Of a stretch of 64,000 nt of DNA, positions 46,090 through 54,763 are shown in pieces. Position numbers and translations under genes: made by a program. Below the pieces are notes generated by a model. That model saw only the letters and a program-made list of their open reading frames with translations, did not search any database and was not told where the DNA came from. The stretch's first letter is position 1; each line of letters starts with the position of its first letter. The DNA is from Geodermatophilus sp. YIM 151500 (GTDB lineage Bacteria; Actinomycetota; Actinomycetes; Mycobacteriales; Geodermatophilaceae): positions 110,171 through 174,170 of the forward strand of contig NZ_JAOVZT010000002.1 in the NCBI RefSeq assembly GCF_025716945.1, written 5' to 3'.

Positions 46090-47022
46090 GGGCAGCACGG
46101 TCTGGTCGAAGCGCGCCGTGAGCAGGTGCGCGATCTCCCGGTCGCGGCGGCGCCGGGCCCGCTGGACGGCGCGCCGGTGCCCGGCCAGCCAGCGGCGGTT
46201 GGCCACGAGCCACCGGTAGCCGCGCAGCTTGGCCGGCAGCCACCCGCCGGCCGCCGCCACCACCAGCATCGCCAGCTCGAAGGCCAGCAGCGTCGGCGCG
46301 AGCAGCAGCAGCGTGCGCCGCTCGTAGAGGCTCAGCACCATGGCCAGCCGGTTGCGCTCGAGCAGGTAGAACTTCGCGGGGTTCCGGCCGAACTCGTAGT
46401 GGTGCAGGACGACGGCGTCCGGCACGTAGACGACGTCCCAGCCCTGCTGCCAGCAGCGCATCGACAGGTCGGCGTCCTCGGCGTAGGCGAAGAACGGCTC
46501 GGTGAAGCCGCCCAGGGCGTCCCAGACCTCGCGGCGGACGACGAACGCCGCGCCGGTGGCGCTGGCGATCGGGCCCGGCGTGGCGTGCGCGCTCGCCGGC
46601 TCGCCGAGGTTGCCCGCCCACGACAGGCCGAGCACGTGCACCGGGTTGCCGGAGGTGTTGAGCAGGTCGGGGGTGTCGGCCAGGCGCAGGCTGGCCGAGG
46701 CCAGCCCCACCTCGGGGCGGGCGGCCGTGGCCACCAGCGCGGCGAGCGCGCCGGGCTCGACGAGCGCGTCGGAGTTGACGAAGGCCAGGTACTCGGTGGT
46801 CGCGGCTGCGGCGCCGAGGTTGCAGCCGCCGGTGAAGCCGGTGTTGGTACCGGGCTCGAGCAAGGAGACGCCGGGGCGGTCGCGCAGCGGGCCGAGGTCG
46901 GGGGAGGTGCAGCCGTTGTCGACGACGACGACCCGCGCGTCGACGCCGGTCGAGGCGAGCACCCGGTCGACGACCTCGTGGAGGTAGGGCTGCTCGCCGT
47001 AGGCCAGCACCACGGCGGTCAC
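46018..47022 (-). CDS. GT2 glycosyltransferase, rhamnosyltransferase-like
   Basis: A 334-residue GT-A enzyme with VVLAYGEQPYLHEVVDRVL, VDNGCTSPD, NTGFTGGCNLGAAAA, AFVNSDALVEPGAL, GAAFVVRREVWDALGG and FFAYAEDADLSMRC, then a C-terminal region with one or two membrane-associated segments. It resembles rhamnosyl/galactosyl transferases of surface glycan clusters; the donor is unknown. The GTG overlaps the flippase stop (GTGA), indicating a coupled flippase-transferase pair like that at 18.4-20.9 kb. Confidence 0.87.
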   Translation of the reverse strand: MTAVVLAYGEQPYLHEVVDRVLASTGVDARVVVVDNGCTSPDLGPLRDRPGVSLLEPGTNTGFTGGCNLGAAAATTEYLAFVNSDALVEPGALAALVATAARPEVGLASASLRLADTPDLLNTSGNPVHVLGLSWAGNLGEPASAHATPGPIASATGAAFVVRREVWDALGGFTEPFFAYAEDADLSMRCWQQGWDVVYVPDAVVLHHYEFGRNPAKFYLLERNRLAMVLSLYERRTLLLLAPTLLAFELAMLVVAAAGGWLPAKLRGYRWLVANRRWLAGHRRAVQRARRRRDREIAHLLTARFDQTVLPLPVGGGLLNGAMSGYWSGVRRLL

Positions 47023-48377
47023 GTCCACGGGCTCTGCCTCCTGGTGGGGGTCTCGCCGGGCAGCGCGGTGAGCTCGGTGGAGCCCGGGGCGGTGGGGACC
47101 GGCGGGGTGGCGACGTCGGCCGGCGTCAGCGGGTGCCGCAGGCGGGCGCGCATGAGCAGCAGCAGCAGGGCGGTGGCGACGGCGCTGGCGGCCAGGAACG
47201 CGTAGCCGACGCGCAGCTCCAGCCGCAGCGGCGCGAGCAGCACGACCAGGAAAGTGAGCGCGCCGGCGGTCCAGCCGACGACCGAGGCGCGGTAGCCGCG
47301 CACGGAGATGAGCGCCTGGCCGACGGCGGAGGCGACCATGAACAGCCCGCTGGCGGCGGCGAGGGGCCACAGGTCGGCGCGGGTGGTGTCGAACTCACCG
47401 CCGTAGACGAGCCGGACGAGCGGCGGGCCGACGGCGACGATGACCAGGAGCCCGGCGGTGCCGAGGCCGGCGACTCCGAGTGTGACGATATTCAGCCGGT
47501 GCCGGAAGCCGGCCGTGTCACCGGCGGCGGCGAGGGCGGCCATGCCGGGCAGGAACGAGGCCTGGATCGCGGCGAAGAGGAACAGCGGCACGCGGGCGAG
47601 CACCAGGACGCTGATGAAGATGCCGGCCCGGGCCTGCTCGGAGGCGTCGGCGAGCACGTTGACCGCGACCGGCGCGGCGTTGACGACGAACTGGCCGGCG
47701 AGCGCGCCGACGGTGAGCCAGCCGACGGCGCCGCCGAGGTCGGCCCAGGTGGCGTGCGGGCCGGGCCTGACGGCCGGCCCGAGGCGGGCGGCGGTGACGG
47801 CGACGGCGAGCACCGGCGCGAGGCCGAGGAAGAGGCCGTAGGGGCCGGCGGTGGCGACGCCGATCGCGGCGAGGACGGCGGCGCTGCCGATGCGCAGCAC
47901 GCCGTCGACGGCCAGCTGGGCGCCGTAGCGAGGGAACGCGCCGCTGCCGGCGAAGGCACCGCGGCTCAGGTGCTCGGCGCACAGGCCCGCGAGCCCGACG
48001 AACAGGGCGAGGACGAGGACGTCCTGACCGGCGAAGACGCTGGTGGCGAGCGGCTCGCGGACGACGAGCAGGACCAGCCCGGTGACCAGGACGGCGGCCA
48101 CAGCGAGTCCGGTCGCACGGAGGAAGACCGGGCGGGCGCCCTGCCCGGAGGCGGCGCGGTGGGCGACCGAGCGGCCGACCTCCTGCTCCAGCGGCTGGAA
48201 GAGGGCCGGACCGAGCGCGTTGATCAGCACCCACAGCGTGCCCAGCGGGGCGAGCTCGGCGGGGCCGAGGGCGCGCCCGCAGACGGAGAGGAAGGCGAAG
48301 GAGGCCAGGCCCAGCACGCCGAGCCCCGCGGCGACCGGGCCGATGTGCCGGATCGCGGCGGGTAGTGCCCTGGCCAA
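47019..48377 (-). CDS. Wzx/MATE-like polysaccharide flippase
   Basis: A 452-residue membrane protein with 12 or more helices, similar in layout to the one at 19.5 kb (RAGIFISVLVLARVPLFLFA parallels the equivalent segment there). It would flip a lipid-linked oligosaccharide. It starts with TTG at 48377, supported by GAGGGGG about six bases upstream, and a TAGGCT box 24 bases before. The C-terminal 35 residues are a Pro/Thr-rich cytosolic tail. Confidence 0.82.
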   Translation of the reverse strand: MARALPAAIRHIGPVAAGLGVLGLASFAFLSVCGRALGPAELAPLGTLWVLINALGPALFQPLEQEVGRSVAHRAASGQGARPVFLRATGLAVAAVLVTGLVLLVVREPLATSVFAGQDVLVLALFVGLAGLCAEHLSRGAFAGSGAFPRYGAQLAVDGVLRIGSAAVLAAIGVATAGPYGLFLGLAPVLAVAVTAARLGPAVRPGPHATWADLGGAVGWLTVGALAGQFVVNAAPVAVNVLADASEQARAGIFISVLVLARVPLFLFAAIQASFLPGMAALAAAGDTAGFRHRLNIVTLGVAGLGTAGLLVIVAVGPPLVRLVYGGEFDTTRADLWPLAAASGLFMVASAVGQALISVRGYRASVVGWTAGALTFLVVLLAPLRLELRVGYAFLAASAVATALLLLLMRARLRHPLTPADVATPPVPTAPGSTELTALPGETPTRRQSPWT

Positions 48378-48469
48378 CCGGTTCCCCCTCCCGTGCGCCT
48401 CGCCGCCAGCCTATGGCGCGCTCGCCGGGCGTCTCGGCGCGGTCCGGGGACGCCGCAAGCGGGGGACGC

Positions 48470-48481
48470 CCGACGTGTCGG
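48470..48481 (+). promoter_or_regulatory. CCGACGTGTCGG motif, copy 3
   Basis: CCGAC-GT-GTCGG, a perfect inverted repeat around a two-base centre, 57 bp upstream of the predicted flippase -10 box. It is the most symmetrical of the three copies. Confidence 0.35.
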
Positions 48482-48800
48482 CAGCACCGGTAGGGGCGCC
48501 GAGTCGTGCTGCGGAGGGCGGCCAGAGGGCCCTGCTGGGCCGCCCGACACGCGACGCGGGATGCGGATGTGACGAGCGATGCCGGATGGTGCGCCGGCCG
48601 AAAAAGATGCCGTCGCTGGCTCGATGAGCCGCGTCGGGCTCGAAATCCGGGGTTCTGTCACTCCGTATATCAACGTTGCCCATGGAGTCGACCGCACTTT
48701 GGTGAGGAGTCCTAGCGCGGCGTGTTTCGACGCACGGCTTGTCGACATGTTGCGCCGGAGATGCGGGTCGACACGCACCATTTCCGCCGAGGCGACGTGC

Positions 48801-48828
48801 TTGCCCGGCGATCCGCCGCTGCTAACTT
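48801..48828 (+). promoter_or_regulatory. Sigma-70-like promoter for the 668-aa protein
   Basis: TTGCCC (48801-48806) and TAACTT (48823-48828) are separated by 16 bp, the clearest two-box promoter in the window. The leader of about 36 bases contains GGAGGAT (48862-48868) just before the ATG. This suggests strong expression of the gene. Confidence 0.6.
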
Positions 48829-48870
48829 TCTGCACGTCGCCCATCACGGGGCGCGACTGATGGAGGATTC

Positions 48871-50877
48871 ATGAGCAAGCGAGCACTTACGGTCGGCGTG
48901 CTGACCGCGGGGCTGTCGGCCGGCCTGGTCGCTGGCGCCATCTCCCCGGCCGCTGCCCAGGGCAACCCGGTGGGTGGCCAGGGCAACGTCTACTACCTGA
49001 GCGGTGCCGGCAGCGCCGGCGGCGTGGCGCAGAAGGTCATGGCCTTCGGCAACCCCGGCGACGAGGTCTACTTCGGCGACTGGGACGGCGACGGCGTCGA
49101 CACGCCGATGGTCAACCGCAACGCGGTGTTCTTCGTTGCCGACCAGGACGGCAAGACCACCGACGTCTTCGCCTACGGCAACCCGGGCGACCCGGTGCTG
49201 ATCGGTGACTGGAACGGTGACGGCGTCGACAGCATCGCTGTCCGTCGCGACAACCTCTTCCTGGTCAAGAACGACAACAAGAAGAGCGGCACGGCCGACA
49301 GCCAGTTCTACTTCGGCGACCCGGGCGACAGGGTTCTGGTCGGCGACTGGGACGGCAAGGGTGGCGACACCCTGATGGTGTACCGCGCCGACACCTCGTT
49401 CCACGTCGCGAACGACAACACGTCCGGCAAGACCGACTACACGTTCTTCTACGGCAACCCGGGCGACACCGTCCTCGCCGGCGACTGGGCCAACCCGGAG
49501 ACGGGCGAGAGCGGCAACGGCGCCGACCAGATCGCGGTCCGCCGCGACGGGAACCACTACTTCCTGTCCAAGGAGCTCGGCAAGGACGTCGACCTCAGCA
49601 AGGCGATGCGTGACCTCCGCTACGGCGAGGCCACCGACACCGTCTTCGCCACCTCGCTCCCGACCGAGGTTCTGGACGAGAACGGCAAGGCGTACCCGAA
49701 CAACCAGCGCCCGCAAACCTACGCCGCCGACGTCCCGGCCGTTCACAAGGCCGGCGACCCGATCCTGGTGTGGGACGCCGACGCCACTGACGGCTTCGCG
49801 CAGGCCAAGGACAGCATCACGCAGGCCGTGCTGACCTACAAGGGTGGCGAGCCCGTCACCCAGATGCCCGGTACCAAGCAGGTCTACCGCGGTGGTGAGG
49901 GCGTCGTGACGGCCGACGGCAAGGCCGTCAAGTACGTCGCCGTGGGTGGCACGACTGGTGACAACGCCGTGGACCTTTCCACCGCTGAGGGCTGGGCTGC
50001 CGACGGTGCAAGCACGACCAGCGGCACCATCGCGAAGTACAAGGCGGGGGAGCCGGTCCTCAACGCGGACGGCACTTTCGTCTGGGTGAAGGTCGGTGCT
50101 GACGGCGGCGGTGCGGGCGAACCGGTCGTGGGCAACTGGGCCATCCAGGTCTGGACCGCCAGCGCCACGCCGACGTCGTGGGAGAAGACCCTGCCCGCCG
50201 GTGACGCCAACAAGGTCGCCGTCAAGGCCGGTGACCAGGTGGTTCGTCGCGCTGGTGAGCAGGCTGTCCTGGTGAAGGGCTCCCCTGCTGTCTACGGTAC
50301 TGCGGTCCTGGCCGGCACGAACGGCCAGAAGGCCGGCGACGCGGTCGTCACCCACGGTATGGGCGACGTCATGTTCAACCCCGATGGCACCGTTGCCCGC
50401 AACGCCGACGGCACCGTCCGTACGCACGCCGTCGCGGTGACCAGCACGACCGAGACGTACAAGGCCGGCGCCCCGATCCTCCACCGCAAGGGCGAGATCA
50501 AGACCGGTTACCTGTACGACGCCGACGGGGCTGACGACGCTCCCGGTGGCGGCGACGACCACACCTGGACGCCGACTTCGATCACCAACGACGAACTGGC
50601 CAACCTGTACCAGACCCGTCCCGCCACGGACGTGGCGCGGACGACCGAGAAGCTTGTCTCGGAGCTCGACGCGGACGCCGACATCGAGCCGGTGTGGTAC
50701 GACGGCACCGAGCAGTACGTCACCACGGCCCAGTCGCCTCTGTCGAACTTCGCCGGTGGCGAGACGGCAGCGGGCAACAAGAAGGGTGACGTCGTCTTCG
50801 ACAAGGACGGCAAGCCCGTGATGATCAACACCGTCATCAAGGGTGACGGCCTGGGTGTCCGCCGCAACTTCGGCTGA
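48871..50877 (+). CDS. Large secreted repeat protein with two repeat types
   Basis: A 668-residue exported protein with no recognised catalytic domain. Signal peptide about 1-30 (LTVGVLTAGLSAGLVAGAIS, then AAAQ). Residues about 55-270 hold four or more 45-residue repeats (YGNPGDPVLIGDWNGDGVDS type) with Asp-rich loops. Residues about 290-650 hold a different, irregular repeat with a [YV]KAG[ED]P[VI] core in about eight copies (YKAGEPVLNADG, YKAGAPILHRKG). It ends without membrane anchor or LPXTG. Codon use has many more T-ending codons than neighbours. Strong promoter, near-perfect ribosome site and terminator suggest an abundant surface or matrix protein. Confidence 0.8.
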   Translation: MSKRALTVGVLTAGLSAGLVAGAISPAAAQGNPVGGQGNVYYLSGAGSAGGVAQKVMAFGNPGDEVYFGDWDGDGVDTPMVNRNAVFFVADQDGKTTDVFAYGNPGDPVLIGDWNGDGVDSIAVRRDNLFLVKNDNKKSGTADSQFYFGDPGDRVLVGDWDGKGGDTLMVYRADTSFHVANDNTSGKTDYTFFYGNPGDTVLAGDWANPETGESGNGADQIAVRRDGNHYFLSKELGKDVDLSKAMRDLRYGEATDTVFATSLPTEVLDENGKAYPNNQRPQTYAADVPAVHKAGDPILVWDADATDGFAQAKDSITQAVLTYKGGEPVTQMPGTKQVYRGGEGVVTADGKAVKYVAVGGTTGDNAVDLSTAEGWAADGASTTSGTIAKYKAGEPVLNADGTFVWVKVGADGGGAGEPVVGNWAIQVWTASATPTSWEKTLPAGDANKVAVKAGDQVVRRAGEQAVLVKGSPAVYGTAVLAGTNGQKAGDAVVTHGMGDVMFNPDGTVARNADGTVRTHAVAVTSTTETYKAGAPILHRKGEIKTGYLYDADGADDAPGGGDDHTWTPTSITNDELANLYQTRPATDVARTTEKLVSELDADADIEPVWYDGTEQYVTTAQSPLSNFAGGETAAGNKKGDVVFDKDGKPVMINTVIKGDGLGVRRNFG

Positions 50878-50928
50878 CCCCAGGTGATCGGGCAGGTTCT
50901 CCGGAGCTGACCCTGACACCGCCCCACA

Positions 50929-50976
50929 CGGCGGAACCCCCGTCCGGACCGAGAGGTCCGGGCGGGGGTTCCGCCG
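50929..50976 (+). terminator. Strong intrinsic terminator
   Basis: A 22-bp stem with a single G-T wobble (50929-50950 with 50955-50976), GAGA loop, followed by TTCT. It lies 51 bases after the stop of the 668-aa protein gene. Confidence 0.9.
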
Positions 50977-51047
50977 TTCTAGCTGCTGTCACGCGGAGCG
51001 CCGCGCCGAGGGGTCGGCGGGTCCCCGCCTTCCATCACCCGGCCACC

Positions 51048-51053
51048 TAAGGT
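51048..51053 (+). promoter_or_regulatory. -10 box (TAAGGT) for the SGNH-repeat gene
   Basis: TAAGGT predicts a start near 51060. The resulting leader is about 115 bases to the GTG at 51176, or 80 to a GTG at 51140. Confidence 0.4.
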
Positions 51054-51175
51054 CACCCCTCGGCCGGGCGGCAGCCGTCCCCGAAACCAGACAGAAGCAC
51101 CATGCGCCCGTCGGAGGAGCGGCCAGCGCCGGCTGCTCGGTGACATCGGCGGCCAGGCCCGCGGGGGACAGATCA

Positions 51176-52609
51176 GTGATAGTCGGCGTCAAGACCATTG
51201 CGGCCTTCTTCGCCCTCGTCGTGCTGGCCGGCGGACAGATGCGGGCCGACACCTTTCCCGACGCCCGCGGGCTCTCGGTCGCCATCATCGGCGACTCCTA
51301 CACATCAGCCGGCTGGGGCACGACCACCGGTCGCTCCTGGCAGCACTACACCGCACTGGAGCTCGGCTGGTCGCTGGACGTCGTCCGGGCGCATCCCGGG
51401 GGTGGCTACGTGAACTCCGGTGGAGGTGGCCCGTACGAGGCGGCCCTCGCTGCGAACCCGTTGCCGGCCACAGTTCAGCAGGTGATCGTGCAGGGCGGGT
51501 TCAACGACCTCGCCTCCGAGCCGGCGCAGGTCGGTGCGGCCGTCAGCCGCACCCTAGCTCTCATCCACGCTCAGGCCCCCGGCGCGACGGTCACGGTCGT
51601 CGGCACCTTCGATCCCGGCCCGGGCAACTTCAGCGACCGCTATCCGGGCATGCGAGCGCTCGGACCGGCCGTCCAGCAGGCCGTCGAGGCGGCCGGCGAC
51701 CGGTACGTCGACGGCTTTGCGGTCCGCTTCGAGGTGGGACCCGACCGGGTGCACCCGACGCCGGCTGGGCACGCGCAGATCGGCCTCGCTGTCGCCCACG
51801 CCATCCGGCGCGCCGCTCCGCACACGGTCGGCCTGCGGGCCGGAGCGCTGAACTCCCGCCGGGCCGCCGTCATCGGCGTCTCGCGGGTCGGGGCCTTCGG
51901 CGTCCGGTGGTTCTACTTCGCCAGCACCGAGGGCGGGCGGATCGGACCGGTCACCCGGGTCGCCTTCGGTGATGCAGGCGACGTCCCGACACTGCTGCCG
52001 AACGCGGCGGGCGAGTGCATGCCCGCCGTCTACCGGCCCTCTGCAGGCACCGCGTACATCGCCTCGCAGCCGATCGACGGCGGCGGCCACGTCGAGGCCA
52101 TCCCGTTCGGCGAACCTGGTGACAGGCTCGTGCAGAACGCGCCGCACGCCGGCCCGGGCGGCCGCTCGCTCTTCCTTCACCGACCCTCGTGGGGCATGTT
52201 CTTCGAGCGCGTTCCGGGCCCCGGCGGGCCGGACGTCGGCGCCCTGGCGTTCGGCGATCCCGGCGACCGCGGCGTCGTCTACTCGGTCGCCGGCGCGGGC
52301 AGCACGCTCGGCGTCCACCGGCCGGGCAACTCCACGTTCTACTTCGCCAACCCGAGCAGCGTCTCGGCTGCTCCCGCGACGTGGCTGTCGTTCGGGAACC
52401 CAGGCGACCAGGGTCTCGTCGGCGCCTGGGGCTGGTCGAACGTCGACGGCTCCGACAAGGTCGGCGTCTTCCGCTCCCGCGAGGCCCGCTGGTTCCTCGC
52501 CGACACGCCAACGCGCCTCACAGGTGGTCCAGCTGCGCCGATCACGTCGGTGACGTCCTTCCACTTCGGCGACCCCGGCGACACCGCGCTGGCTTGCGAC
52601 CCCGAGTAG
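51176..52609 (+). CDS. Secreted SGNH hydrolase with degenerate repeat array
   Basis: A 477-residue exported protein. Signal about 1-22 (GVKTIAAFFALVVLAGGQ). SGNH domain: AIIGDSYTSAG with the nucleophile Ser, GGFNDLASEP, and DRVHPTPAGH with the Asp-His pair; it probably removes ester groups from envelope glycans. Residues about 240-477 keep five FG[DEN]PGD repeat starts at about 48-residue spacing, but the DWDGDG loop of the related arrays is lost in most. GTG 51176 was chosen for GGGGGA seven bases upstream; GTG 51140 is the alternative. Confidence 0.84.
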   Translation: MIVGVKTIAAFFALVVLAGGQMRADTFPDARGLSVAIIGDSYTSAGWGTTTGRSWQHYTALELGWSLDVVRAHPGGGYVNSGGGGPYEAALAANPLPATVQQVIVQGGFNDLASEPAQVGAAVSRTLALIHAQAPGATVTVVGTFDPGPGNFSDRYPGMRALGPAVQQAVEAAGDRYVDGFAVRFEVGPDRVHPTPAGHAQIGLAVAHAIRRAAPHTVGLRAGALNSRRAAVIGVSRVGAFGVRWFYFASTEGGRIGPVTRVAFGDAGDVPTLLPNAAGECMPAVYRPSAGTAYIASQPIDGGGHVEAIPFGEPGDRLVQNAPHAGPGGRSLFLHRPSWGMFFERVPGPGGPDVGALAFGDPGDRGVVYSVAGAGSTLGVHRPGNSTFYFANPSSVSAAPATWLSFGNPGDQGLVGAWGWSNVDGSDKVGVFRSREARWFLADTPTRLTGGPAAPITSVTSFHFGDPGDTALACDPE

Positions 52610-52664
52610 TCGCACTCGCTCTCCCGCCGTGATGCCGCCGCAGGGCGGCCGGTGCGCTCGGGGT

Positions 52665-53078
52665 TTACTCCGCCGAAGTCCAGTTCCCGTTCTCCCGCGG
52701 ACGCATCATCGGGGCGTCGTCCGAGATGCTGAACGTGCCCTTGCCCTGCAACTGCGTGAAGGTGCCGTCCGCTTCCAGTCGGCGGCCGTTGAGAACGGTG
52801 CCGACGGCCACCAGTACGTCGGCGCCCTCCTTCACGCCGAGCCGGCCGTTCACGACCCCCCGGAGCCGCAATATGCCTCCGCGGGCGTGGACATCCCCGT
52901 TCACAATTGCGTTCACGTCGGCCTGCCCGTCGAGACGGACTTCCAGCGGGCCCTGGCAGGTGCCGCGCAGTTCGAGCCGCCCGGTCACCACGGCGCCGCC
53001 ATGGATGGTGCCCTCGACCGACAGGGCGCCGCGCACATCGAGCGGTCCCTGCACGTCACCGGTCAACTTCTGCAGCAT
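52665..53078 (-). CDS. Bactofilin-like beta-helix protein
   Basis: A 137-residue protein made mostly of short hydrophobic beta-helix turns: VEGTIHGGAVVTGRLELRG, then GPLEVRLDGQADVNAIVNGD and LRGVVNGRLGVKEGADVLV. This is the pattern of bactofilin/polymer-forming cytoskeletal domains, though length and flanks leave room for another beta-solenoid family. A polar C-terminus ends in NGNWTSAE. The ATG has GGGAGGT at seven bases. It converges on the SGNH-repeat gene. Confidence 0.55.
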   Translation of the reverse strand: MLQKLTGDVQGPLDVRGALSVEGTIHGGAVVTGRLELRGTCQGPLEVRLDGQADVNAIVNGDVHARGGILRLRGVVNGRLGVKEGADVLVAVGTVLNGRRLEADGTFTQLQGKGTFSISDDAPMMRPRENGNWTSAE

Positions 53079-53229
53079 GTCCCGACCTCCCTTGTCCTGG
53101 CGGCTGAGGCTACGGCGGGTGAATCCGCGACCGGCGACCGCCTTCGTTGTGCCCGTCCGCCACGTCGTAGGCGCCAGGCGCAGTGGCATGAACGGGGCAG
53201 CTGCGCCCACACGCATGTCTCACCGGTGA

Positions 53230-53235
53230 TACCAT
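53230..53235 (+). promoter_or_regulatory. -10 box (TACCAT) for the toxin-antitoxin pair
   Basis: TACCAT ends eight bases before the antitoxin ATG at 53244, giving a two-base leader. Confidence 0.5.
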
Positions 53236-53243
53236 GCTCGTCC

Positions 53244-53480
53244 ATGGGTGAGGCGACGGTGCGGGACCTGCGCAACCACGGCGGTCGGGTGCTCGACCGT
53301 GTCGCGGCCGGGGAGAGGGTGACGATCACGCGCGATGGCACACCGGTGGCGCGCCTGGAGCCGGTCGCGCGGGGCAGGCTGCGGGCGAGCGTCCTCGTCG
53401 AGCGCTTTCGCAACCTGCCGGCGCTCGACCCGCAGCACCTGCGGGCCGACATCGACGCAGTCGTGGACCAGGAGTTGTGA
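53244..53480 (+). CDS. Phd/YefM-family antitoxin
   Basis: A 78-residue protein: VRDLRNHGGRVLDRVAAGERVTITRDGTPVARLEP is spread over residues 6-41 and is the typical DNA-binding N-terminal half of Phd/YefM antitoxins; the C-terminal half (RFRNLPALDPQHLRADIDAV) would wrap the toxin. It neutralises the PIN toxin and normally autoregulates the pair. The stop overlaps the toxin GTG. Confidence 0.9.
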   Translation: MGEATVRDLRNHGGRVLDRVAAGERVTITRDGTPVARLEPVARGRLRASVLVERFRNLPALDPQHLRADIDAVVDQEL

Positions 53481-53893
53481 ACACACATCCGGTCGGCGTT
53501 CTCGACACCAACGCGGTAGTTCTCCTGGGACAGTTGGATCCCTTGCTCCTACCCGACGAACCGGTCATCACGTCAGTGACGCTCGCGGAGTTGTCCGTGG
53601 GACCACTGGTGACGGACGATCCCGACGAGCGTGCGGCGCGGCAGGCGCGACTGCAGGAGGCCGAGGCAGCCTTCGATCCGCTGCCCTTCGACGCCGCGTC
53701 CGCACGGAGCTTCGGGCGCGTCGCGGCGGCGCTGCGACGGGCCGGTCGGCAGGTGCGACCTCGTGCGTTCGATGCACTCATCGCCGCGACGGCGGTGGCC
53801 CACGACCTGCCGGTGTACACCTGCAACCCGCGGGACTTCGAGGGCATCGACGCGCTGACCGTCGTCGCCGTCCCGCACCCCGACTCCGGCTGA
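53477..53893 (+). CDS. vapC: PIN-domain ribonuclease toxin (VapC family)
   Basis: A 138-residue PIN nuclease. Acidic active-site residues are visible in [10 protein letters not shown] (Asp10), [10 protein letters not shown] (Glu), [20 protein letters not shown] (Asp) and NPRDFEGI (Asp). VapC toxins cleave tRNA or rRNA when released. The GTG overlaps the antitoxin stop (GTGA). A Phd-type antitoxin with a VapC toxin is a common mixed arrangement. Confidence 0.92.
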   Translation: MNTHPVGVLDTNAVVLLGQLDPLLLPDEPVITSVTLAELSVGPLVTDDPDERAARQARLQEAEAAFDPLPFDAASARSFGRVAAALRRAGRQVRPRAFDALIAATAVAHDLPVYTCNPRDFEGIDALTVVAVPHPDSG

Positions 53894-53935
53894 CGCGCGC
53901 CGGCGGCAGTCGCCGGTGTGGTGCGCGGTGCTGGC

Positions 53936-53941
53936 TAACCT
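53936..53941 (+). promoter_or_regulatory. -10 box (TAACCT) for the SDR gene
   Basis: TAACCT ends seven bases before the GTG at 53949, giving an essentially leaderless transcript that starts after the toxin gene. Confidence 0.55.
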
Positions 53942-53948
53942 GCTCGGC

Positions 53949-54719
53949 GTGAAGAACCTCGACGTCGCCGCCGTCGTCTCGGGCGGGGCCTCCGGGCTCG
54001 GAGCCGCCACGACCCGCGCGCTCGCGGAGGCCGGCGCGGCGGTGACCATCCTCGACCTGCAGGAGGACCGCGGCGCGGAGCTGGCCGCCGACCTCGGCGG
54101 GCACACCACGTTCGTCCGCACCGATGTCACCGACGAGGCCTCGGTCGCCGCGGCGATCGAGGAGGCCACCGGCAAGGACCGCCCGCTGCGCATCGCGGTC
54201 AACTGCGCCGGCATCGGCTGGGCCGAGCGCACCGTCAACCGCGACGGCTCGCCGCACGGCCTCGAGCCGTTCACCCGCACCGTCATGGTCAACCTCGTCG
54301 GCACCTTCAACGTCCTCCGCCTGGCCGCCGCCGCCATGGCCCGCACCGAGCCGGAGGAGGACGGCGAGCGCGGCGTCGTCGTCAACACCGCCTCCATCGC
54401 GGCCTACGACGGGCAGATCGGGCAGATCGCGTACTCGGCGTCCAAGGGCGGCATCGTCGGACTCACGCTGCCCGCCGCCCGCGACCTCTCCGGCGTCGGC
54501 ATCCGCGTCTGCACCATCGCTCCCGGCCTGGTCGACACGCCGCTGCTCGCCGGCCTCCCCGAGGAGGCCCGCAGCAGCCTGGCCGCCGGCATCCCGTTCC
54601 CGCGCCGCCTCGGCCGCCCGGAGGACTTCGCCGAGCTGGCGCTCGACATCGTCCGCCACGGCTACCTCAACGGCGAGGTCATCCGCATGGACGGCGCACT
54701 CCGCATGGCGCCGCGCTGA
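53949..54719 (+). CDS. Short-chain dehydrogenase/reductase, HSD10-like
   Basis: A 256-residue classical [24 protein letters not shown] (cofactor glycine motif), [33 protein letters not shown] with Ser, Tyr and Lys of the active site (Y-SAS-K), then [14 protein letters not shown]. The [11 protein letters not shown] stretch is typical of 3-hydroxyacyl-CoA dehydrogenase type 2 (HSD17B10-like), so NAD-dependent 3-hydroxyacyl-CoA oxidation is likely. Start GTG 53949 follows the -10 box. Confidence 0.88.
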   Translation: MKNLDVAAVVSGGASGLGAATTRALAEAGAAVTILDLQEDRGAELAADLGGHTTFVRTDVTDEASVAAAIEEATGKDRPLRIAVNCAGIGWAERTVNRDGSPHGLEPFTRTVMVNLVGTFNVLRLAAAAMARTEPEEDGERGVVVNTASIAAYDGQIGQIAYSASKGGIVGLTLPAARDLSGVGIRVCTIAPGLVDTPLLAGLPEEARSSLAAGIPFPRRLGRPEDFAELALDIVRHGYLNGEVIRMDGALRMAPR

Positions 54720-54763
54720 CCCGCCCCGCACCACCCCGTCCGCTCTCTTCCCCGGAGCGTCCC

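Larger units (their letters stand above)
48378..48870. other. Intergenic region, 493 bp, lower GC
   Basis: No convincing gene on either strand. From about 48540 to 48850 GC content is visibly below that of the flanking genes, with A/T-rich patches such as CGTATATCAACG. It carries the flippase -10 box (TAGGCT, minus, 48413-48408), the CCGACGTGTCGG motif at 48470 and a degenerate inverted copy near 48544, and the promoter of the 668-aa protein gene. Confidence 0.55.
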
